From NCBI RefSeq assembly GCF_000003605.2, contig NW_003139326.1:5387-29949 (forward strand): 24,563 nt of DNA, written 5' to 3'. The position numbers and the translations under genes were made by a program. The stretch comes from Saccoglossus kowalevskii (lineage: Eukaryota > Hemichordata > Enteropneusta > Harrimaniidae). Below, piece after piece: positions 17,609 to 24,563 of this stretch (the stretch's first letter is position 1; each line of letters opens with the position of its first letter). The notes under the pieces are model-generated. The model ran no database searches, had not been told where the DNA came from, and saw only the letters and a program-made list of their open reading frames with translations.

Positions 17609-20600
17609 ATCTATTATTTTATTTTTTTATTCAAATAAATGTAAAGTAACATCAACATGGCAAATACGTTGTCAAATTGTTTGCAATGGAATAGTGCATA
17701 AAATAAATTCTTGACCAGACAGCCATGACTTCTAATCCTGTGGGAAAATAAAAAAATAGGCAATAATTAATTCATATTTGATTTTCTGGGATTATGCTTT
17801 TCAGGGGACGTTTAAATGGTTGTGTTTTTTGTACCCTTTGTTGAAAGTTGTAACAATGTTGCAGCTTTATTGATTCACTGACATTTATATCCTGAACAGA
17901 CTTAAGCTCAGGAGGGAGTTCAGTAACTTGCCTAAATATAGATTGTACACAAGTTCAAGTTCATATTGACGTGAATGGTAATATATGTAGTCTTTTCTCA
18001 CGGGTACAATAGTCAAATAATTACCTGTCTGAGTTTGTCTTTGAGAATTCAAAGAGATAAAAAAACATTACAGTTTTTTTATGTTGACTGGATGTAGGTC
18101 AAATGTCAACAAGATTTGTTAGATGACAAGTGTTTGACAGTTATGTGGTGCTCAAGTTTTGCTATGCCTTATCTTATCTTCAACTACGATATTTGTCCTT
18201 GTTAAACATTTTTTTGTTAATTTTAAAGGGCACTTCAGTAGCTGTTATGTTTATATTTGTTAACGTGTTAGTTGAATCTATGCCTAACTTTGTAGTTATG
18301 AAATTATTAAAAATGAATAAATTATCCTGCAATGATGACTTTACATCTCTGCAGTCATCTTTTTTCGTTTAAAAAAATTAAGTTTTTGATCTACCGCTAT
18401 TTGGGATGTCAACTCATGGCACTCTTGTAGTTGGTAGTAGGTACATGTAGCAACATAGGATATATTAGCATATGCGATGTAAGGAGTCCATATTACCGGT
18501 AGTCTTGCCATACATGTACATATACATGTAGGAAGGCCATTTTTGAATACACAATGCAAAAATATGTAAATTACTATTGTATGAGTAGTTCTGGGAGAGA
18601 AATTAGGCTTAGGGTTGATGTTAGGTGTACATATAGTGCATAGGGTAATTTTAATATGGTTTAGCCGAGCATTTTTACAAATATTAATTGTTACAAATAA
18701 AATTATCTAACAGTGATTTTGTATAACAAACTATCAAGCAAAAAAACCACAAAAATACAATCTTGTTTGGCTAATTTTACTAATTACTATTGCTTTATCA
18801 TTGTTCAAGGTAATCTAGAAAGATGTCAAAACTAACAGTGCATGTCATTATTCATTCTGCTCATGTACTCAAGTTAAGTAAAACTCATTACGAATCATAA
18901 TAAAACAAACGTTGTACTGTTATTAAATATCATGTCCGTTCATTCACATCCAACCTTACCTCCTAATTGATGTATAAAAGTTTTCTTATTGACTTTTTCA
19001 GAATATTTTCATTTATAGTCAAACAATGTACCCTGGCCTATATGCTATATTATGTTGTAAATACATTATGCACAACATTTTTGACTTCCATAATAATATG
19101 AAAAGATGCCCGGCTCTTTCGTGAAGTGTATGTCACATAGTTTGTATTGAAAACCAGCAATAACGACTGGCAACTAAAAGTTTTCAGACAAGCTGCTGAC
19201 ATGCTATTGATCTGAATTATATTTTGAATGACACTTTTATAATTCTATGGAAAGGTAAATTGTTTTCATTTATGGAGAAATGCAACTTAAAATCATAATT
19301 GAAACAAAAATTGCCAACATATTACAAGATATCAAGATTTCAATTCTAGAAATTAAATGAAGCTCTTTACATGTATGCATTGTGTTACTCCCTCAGTGCA
19401 TTATGGGTAATATGTTTAATTCAAGCAAAGCGATTGGTAGCCAGTCCTGTAAACGGTATTACCATATTGTCTCTATTAGAAGTTCATCTTTAACCTTTTT
19501 ACTACTAGACTTTCTCTTCCATACTTGTCCGCACTTAGTCCCTGTTCAGGCACAACCTGTTCCCTGTACTAACTTAATTATTAATGTACATATGAAATAT
19601 TCAATATTTATGATATTTTTATATGTTACAATTAATCTGTAATTATCATGGTTAGCAGCCTTATCAATGAGTTTAATGACAAACTGGTGTCAAGACACTG
19701 TGGTGATGTCTAATTAATTAAAGCAGGCAATAAAAATTTTGTTATCATATGAACCCCTGCCATAGTATGATTAGACTCCTGAGAAGGCGAAATTGTCAGG
19801 AAAATCATCACTTTGATGGTGTTGTGTGTATTTTGTGTTTAAATGACGAGTATATATACAATGGTATCTTGTAATTCTCATCCTTTGCTTCTTTAATAAA
19901 TGAAGTCCCAATGCATTATGGTACTCCCATGATGCATCTCACATGTGTGAATAATGGAGGGGTCAGCACCCTACTTGAAAAGATAAGAGAATCTTTTTAC
20001 AACGTTGCACTTTCTGTCAACATTCTTTTTCTTCTTACACTACAAGTACACCATGGGAGAACCCCTATTCAGTAATACATATATGGCTTCATTAATAATG
20101 AAGCTACATTTTAACTGTCAGTGTGGTGATGTCCCTAGTGTTTGTTCATTCTGTCCCCAGTAACCCTTTAACACATGAATGCATTATTTTCACTAATTAT
20201 TTTTCATATTTTTTTTAATCCTTTGGACACAATGATGAAAAAATGAATTCTTGGTTGATCAAAAAAATCATTTTCTTGCTGCCTAGTGTGTGCATATTAA
20301 TACAAATGTGACTAGCACATCTTAACATTCAACACCATCTGTGTTCATTTGGCACTGAAGGTCATCTTGACTCAATATTGCATAGATTGACAAATATGAG
20401 AAAAAAAACACAAGCCTGCATGATAGAATAGCATTAGATTGATAGACTACCCGTTATAAAGAAGTTTTAATAATTATATTAATGATAATGGTCAAGTGAA
20501 ATTATTTAGTACAAAAGTACTTTTAAATCATTATTAATTACGTTTTTCTACAAGTTAATCAAATAACTATCACTTTTAATAAATACATGTATGGGAACCA

Positions 20601-22245
20601 CTGTTTTGCATTTTTCTGTTTGTCTGTACGTTCATTGTACGACACAAAGCAGAATACAGATTGACAGATGATTTGTCATGATCTCCTAATAGTAGAATTA
20701 TTTTCTGATGAACATGTGCGTTTTGTTGTAACTGTGTATTGCAGTGAGCGCTATCTACGTAATCATAACTGTGGCAGTGAACCCTGTGTAGGACTACCCA
20801 GCTGTTCAGTGTGTACAGATAGTTTAATCTTTATTTTTTCAACACATGTCTGTAAATAATGAAAACTATCATTTGAACATCTCTACTATGTCGACTGTTT
20901 TTATTTTGTCTTCATACAATTGTTCATGTGTATGCATGAATCAGATTCTATCTTTTCAAATAAATCTTTTTGTATGCGTTCTATCAAACTGGAGGTGGAC
21001 AAGTTCATTTTGGATCTCTCTGGGAAAATAAGTTTAAAAAGCTGACGTGAAAAAAAAGTGTTTGAATGTGAATCTGAGCATAGTGTTTTTGTGTATGCAT
21101 TCATACAGTGTGACCGGTCCATTAAAATGGTGTGCACGGTAGACTCATTTGTTTTGTGGTTTTGCATGTGACAAATTTTCGAGAGTATTATAGATTAATC
21201 AAAATCAAAAGTAAGACAGTTGCATTTCAAAAATTATTTTTATTTTTATTATGCTGAAGATGTATGTGTAGCTTTCAACAATGACAATTAATGGAGAAAA
21301 AATATCATTGCGTTTTACTTGTTCACAAAAATTGAAAATTAAAAACACAAAATATTTTATGATTATATTGCTTCACAGTATTATCATCAAACTAACTGAT
21401 TCAAGATCATGCCGAAGCCAGATTCATTTATTCTAGATGTTTGCATAAAATAACAAGACAATAAAAATGTGATGAGGAGTACGTTATTTGTTTCTATTTT
21501 ATCAATTTGAAAGTGCACTTCACAATTTTACTGATTCACCAAGCTTCACAAAAACAGATTAGTGACCTTAATCTGGTTTATTTTTCGGATCTAGGCACCT
21601 GAATATTGGATCCGGAATGATTCAGTTTTTGTGAAAACAAATTATCAACACACTGTTACTCACAATTTTTTTATGAATGTTAATGGTAATGAAATTATTA
21701 AAAAAAATGGTTGTAATTATATTATTATTAGACCAGGTGTATTATTAGAACTGTGCTGGTGGTTTGTCGGTAATTGTCTAACCCTCACATATGATTGCAC
21801 TTAGCACAACTAACCCATGCAACCTAAGCATTAGAGGTGAAAAGTGCACACCTGTATTATAGAGAATACGTACCATACATATGTACATGTATTGTAACTA
21901 TTTAAACATGAAGATTAGTATAATAGATGTTGTTTACTGTGTCAGAATGAATGAAGCAGACTCTTTTTTTTTACCTGTTGTCTTGGCATCAGCACTATAC
22001 TTGCCTGTTCTATGACAATTAGTATATCGGTCGGTACATGTATGTAGTTCCATTTCAGTCTAACAAATGTTTTCTTTCAAATGTATTAACTGACGATATT
22101 TGACAGGTTTCTGCTAACTCACTGCTACATTCGTACATTGTTCCAAAATACAGATGATAACAATTTGGGGTTTTCATATCTGCGTGTCCATCTGTAGTCA
22201 TTCTATAAAAATACCAATTTTGATCAGTATCGGTACATAGTAGAC
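17609..22245. other. Long intron 3 stretch with no supported gene
   Basis: AT-rich sequence containing many TACATGTA palindromes. Short ORFs (for example 18130-18372, 19382-19642, 20668-20859 plus; 20901-21167 minus) lack domains, good composition or splice context. A weak inverted repeat TTCACAAAAAC ... GTTTTTGTGAA lies around 21546-21640. I looked for the next SGSM exon (expected to read AAVEAC-like, entering in phase 1) and did not find it. Confidence 0.5.
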
Positions 22246-22289
22246 ATGATGGCGCAATGTATACATAAGCAAGTCTTGGGGGAGGGGTG

Positions 22290-22430
22290 TGTCAATGACA
22301 TTTACCAACTGGCTGCCATTTTGATCCAAAAAATCTCAAAATAGTTTTAACTTGTTTCTCTGACATGCCTTAGACATAACATTGGCAATGGCATAAAATG
22401 GCCATTTTGATTTTTAAATCTGTTCTGCCC
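22290..22430 (+). repeat. Diverged family A core fragment
   Basis: CCAACTGGCTGCCATTTTGA, then TCTCTGACATGCCTTAGACA and AAAATGGCCATTTTGAT, in the order seen in family A units (GGCCATTTT palindrome, ATCTCTGACATGC marker, next palindrome). There is no hairpin head here, so this is an old truncated copy. Confidence 0.5.
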
Positions 22431-22548
22431 ACTTTTCTGGCTATCTTTGAGAGATCTTGGTTATATTTGGGTTACTCGCATAGTATAATGGGTTTCATAC
22501 GTAGCAGAAGCATAGCTTCAAAAGAAATACATAATTATGTATCATTGA

Positions 22549-22620
22549 AATATTGCTTGCTTTGACCATAAAAACACCTCTGTCATTTACATAACCATAT
22601 GCGCTACTAATAGAGCCAAC
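22549..22620 (+). repeat. Dispersed repeat copy 3 (of three)
   Basis: AATATTGCTTGCTTTGACCA, then CACCTCTGTCATTTACATAA, CATATG and CGCTACTAATAGAGCC. Aligns by eye with 9755-9830. Confidence 0.55.
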
Positions 22621-24004
22621 GCCAACACCAATTTATTCTCAAGAACGAATATTCAAACATGTTCACTGCCTGACAATCACAGCCAGTGAAAACAATTGTC
22701 GAAAACTTTAAAAAAAACTTTGGGGTGGTTGTTGAGAGTCTTCTGAACAGTGTAACAAGATTTACCCCTACATGTGCAACATGTATAAATTTGGTTGCTC
22801 AGGATTACTTCAGAGTTGAGTTTGTACTGTTTCCTCGACTTTAGCTATTTAGGCTATATCATTGAAAGAATTTTCAATGATCTGTCCCTGAAACTTGCAT
22901 GACAAAGTTCTGCATTTATGAAAGTTAATACTTTGAAGTCAAGAATTATATCACAACAAATACTTTTCATGTGTTTTTAGAAGATAGAGTATAAAAAAAC
23001 TTATGCAGGAATATTTCAAGCAGGTTACTGGCTTGACTACAGTCAAAGTTGTGTATAGTGCAGTGATGAAATCAGTCGGTAGCAAGTCAAACCAACCACC
23101 TTCTTTGAATAAAATGCTTTCAGTAGTGAAAAGCAAAATTTATGCAGTATAGTCGGAGTGTAACTTTAATTCCCATGTAGGTTATCTGCTACCTTGGCCT
23201 TTGTCAATCATTTCATCTTGTATTCTTTGTAGTATTTCCCATGTTACTAATTTGGGATGATTTAGGGACAACGTCAAAAGTTTGATGTCGGATAAAAAAA
23301 CTTATTTGCTTTAGTTTGGGTGTGTGTGGCGGGGGTGACCTCATAAAGTTTCCATTCTACAAAAACAATTTTATTTTTTAATGAAGTCAAAAAAAATCTT
23401 GGAGGATTTATAGTTCGTTTTTTATCCTACATTGAACTTTTGATGTTGTCCCTTACTTGGCACAGTTTAGATATGTATCAGTTTTGAAAGCAAGCAAAGC
23501 TAATTCAAGCCAGCTGAACGTTATACTCAGACGGTAATGTACCGTATACATGTGAACATGCAGTGAGGTAATGTATACATGTGAACATGCAGTGAATTTA
23601 CAGTTTTGGTGGTTCCACCACCTACATTTCTATTTTTCTCTTACTTGAAAACAAAACTACATTGGCAGTGACCACCCAAGATACCTAAAGAAATTGTTCT
23701 TTGTTGACAGTGTCTTTATATGGAGGTTGATAAATTAAATAATGGTGACTGAAAATGTGACAAAAATTTACCAGTTTGAGGATGTAATTTGACTACAAAT
23801 ATTTGAAAATGGAGAATATATAACAAATATACGTGTTTGCCTTAATTAAATTCAGAATTTCAATGTAGAGAATAGTGCAGAACACTGTAATTATCTTCAA
23901 TCATTTTAGCCCTTATACATGTATACAGGTGTATTTGACAAAACTGGTGTCAAGACTGGTCACATTAGATGGGTACTAGACTGGCAAAGTCAGGACTTCT
24001 TTTT
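22621..24004. other. Intronic sequence with a small tandem duplication
   Basis: No gene supported. At 23544-23596 a 29-bp unit starting GTATACATGTGAACATGCAG is present twice in tandem, nearly identical, implying a recent duplication. A minus-strand ORF at 22951-23136 is not convincing. Confidence 0.5.
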
Positions 24005-24076
24005 AGCTCCGCTGTCGACTTTGTCGAGCGGAGCTTATCATATGAGTGATTGTCCGGCGTCGTCCGTGTCAATGTT
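24005..24076 (+). repeat. Family B repeat, intact head, interrupted by family A
   Basis: The hairpin at 24005-24035 has outer arms AGCTCCGC/GCGGAGCT (8 bp), a 2-base bulge, inner stem TCGAC/GTCGA and loop TTT. It is followed by TTATCATATGAGTGATTGTC and CGGCGTCGTCCGTGTCAA. The older copy at 7332 continues here into its tandem core; this copy instead meets the family A hairpin after AATGTTTTT. Either family A inserted into it or this copy was truncated. Confidence 0.7.
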
Positions 24077-24079
24077 TTT

Positions 24080-24563
24080 AGTCCCCGTTCGGACGCAGTC
24101 CGAAAACGGGGACTTATGTTTTGCCCTGTGTGCGTCCGTCCGTCCGTCCGTGCGTCCGTGATCACCTGTATCTCGAACATGCATGGACCGATTAAGTTCA
24201 AACTTCACTCATACATCACACATTATATGGGACATATGCACATGCATTTTTTTCATGATCCGATTAACGATAGCCGAATAGCGGCCATTTTAAGGCCGAA
24301 AATGCATCAAAATCGCACATTTTCACCATTCCGGACCCGGATCTCAGTTATGCATGGACGGATTTTGTTCAAATTTGGTACATACATTAAACATAATAGG
24401 ACCTTGATGCACGTCATTTTTTTTTTTGGATCGGGTTCGAAATGGCCGACTGGCGGCCATTTTGTTTTAAAGAATTCAGTTCTGGATCCGTATCTGAGAC
24501 ATGCTTGGATTGATCGAGTTCAAACTTCACACACACAAGGTACATCATGTCACAAATATGTAT
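24080..24563 (+). mobile_element. Family A element, young copy, runs off the window
   Basis: The same intact hairpin as at 12826 (24080-24114) is followed by TATGTTTTGCCC and four GTCC units. Two related half-units follow: the marker TATCTCGAACATGCATGG at 24169, GATCTCAGTTATGCATGG at 24340 and TATCTGAGACATGCTTGG at 24491, spaced 171 and 151 bp. Each half-unit ends in a GC-GCCATTTT palindrome (around 24283 and 24455). It gives the best available reference for the family's structure; no protein is encoded. Confidence 0.8.

Noticed and set aside
19537-19575. TTAGTCCCTGTTCAGG resembling a family A hairpin head
   Set aside because: The right arm does not pair with the left and no core sequence follows.
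20765-20830. Candidate SGSM exon 4 (acceptor CCCAG then CTGTTCAGTGTG)
   Set aside because: Gives A-V-Q-C and soon meets a stop; does not match the expected AAVEAC continuation.
21544-21640. Foldback TTCACAAAAAC ... GTTTTTGTGAA as a mobile element
   Set aside because: Arms of only about 11 bases, A/T-rich, no target duplication found.
23919-24161. ORF starting MYTGVFDKTGVKTGHIRWVL with an upstream TTTTAG
   Set aside because: Composition looks coding at first, but the frame runs straight into repeat families B and A, resembles nothing in SGSM, and a similar AAACTGGTGTCAAGAC word occurs at 19681 out of context.

Overview
This is an intron-rich, AT-rich (about two-thirds A+T by eye) animal nuclear sequence with an 893-base assembly gap at 13102-13994. 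A metazoan origin is supported by the first exons of an SGSM1/SGSM2-type gene, a Mag/SURL-like Ty3/gypsy retrotransposon, and GT-AG introns of 0.1 to 11.7 kb. Abundant TACATGTA palindromes and a repeat resembling the bivalve 'pearl'/CvA elements (hairpin, GTCC microsatellite, ~160-bp tandem core) suggest a marine invertebrate, perhaps a mollusc. That last step is inference and no species is claimed.

Layout. 1-3799 (minus strand): one decayed LTR retrotransposon, cut by the window edge. It has a 5' LTR, a primer-binding site matching tRNA-Ser(GCU), gag, zinc knuckles, protease, reverse transcriptase, RNase H and integrase, broken by stops and frameshifts. 4214-16219 (plus strand): promoter elements and three coding exons of an SGSM1/2 homologue (RUN-TBC Rab GTPase-activating protein). 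Exon 2 is at 4407-4450 and exon 3 at 16145-16219; the next exon was not found, so intron 3 runs past the window end.

The 11.7-kb intron 2 and the visible part of intron 3 are filled with repeats. Family B (hairpin GCTCCGC...GCGGAGC) is at 7332-7640 and 24005-24076. Family A (hairpin AGTCCCC...GGGGACT, a tetranucleotide microsatellite, ~160/300-bp tandem core) is at 11188-14215 and 24080-24563. A 17-bp G-rich minisatellite at 14895-16075 ends about 70 bp before exon 3. A 30-bp minisatellite is at 16630-17010, a Tc1/mariner-type MITE at 17399-17606, and a diverged three-copy dispersed repeat at 9135, 9755 and 22549.

The most informative points are: (1) SGSM exon 3 reads the family's conserved sequence but shifts by one base in mid-exon; (2) repeat families A and B share no obvious sequence but have the same hairpin-bulge-hairpin plus GTCC-rich layout; (3) a young family A copy sits inside an older family A array. 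No non-coding RNA gene, CRISPR array or prokaryotic feature was seen.
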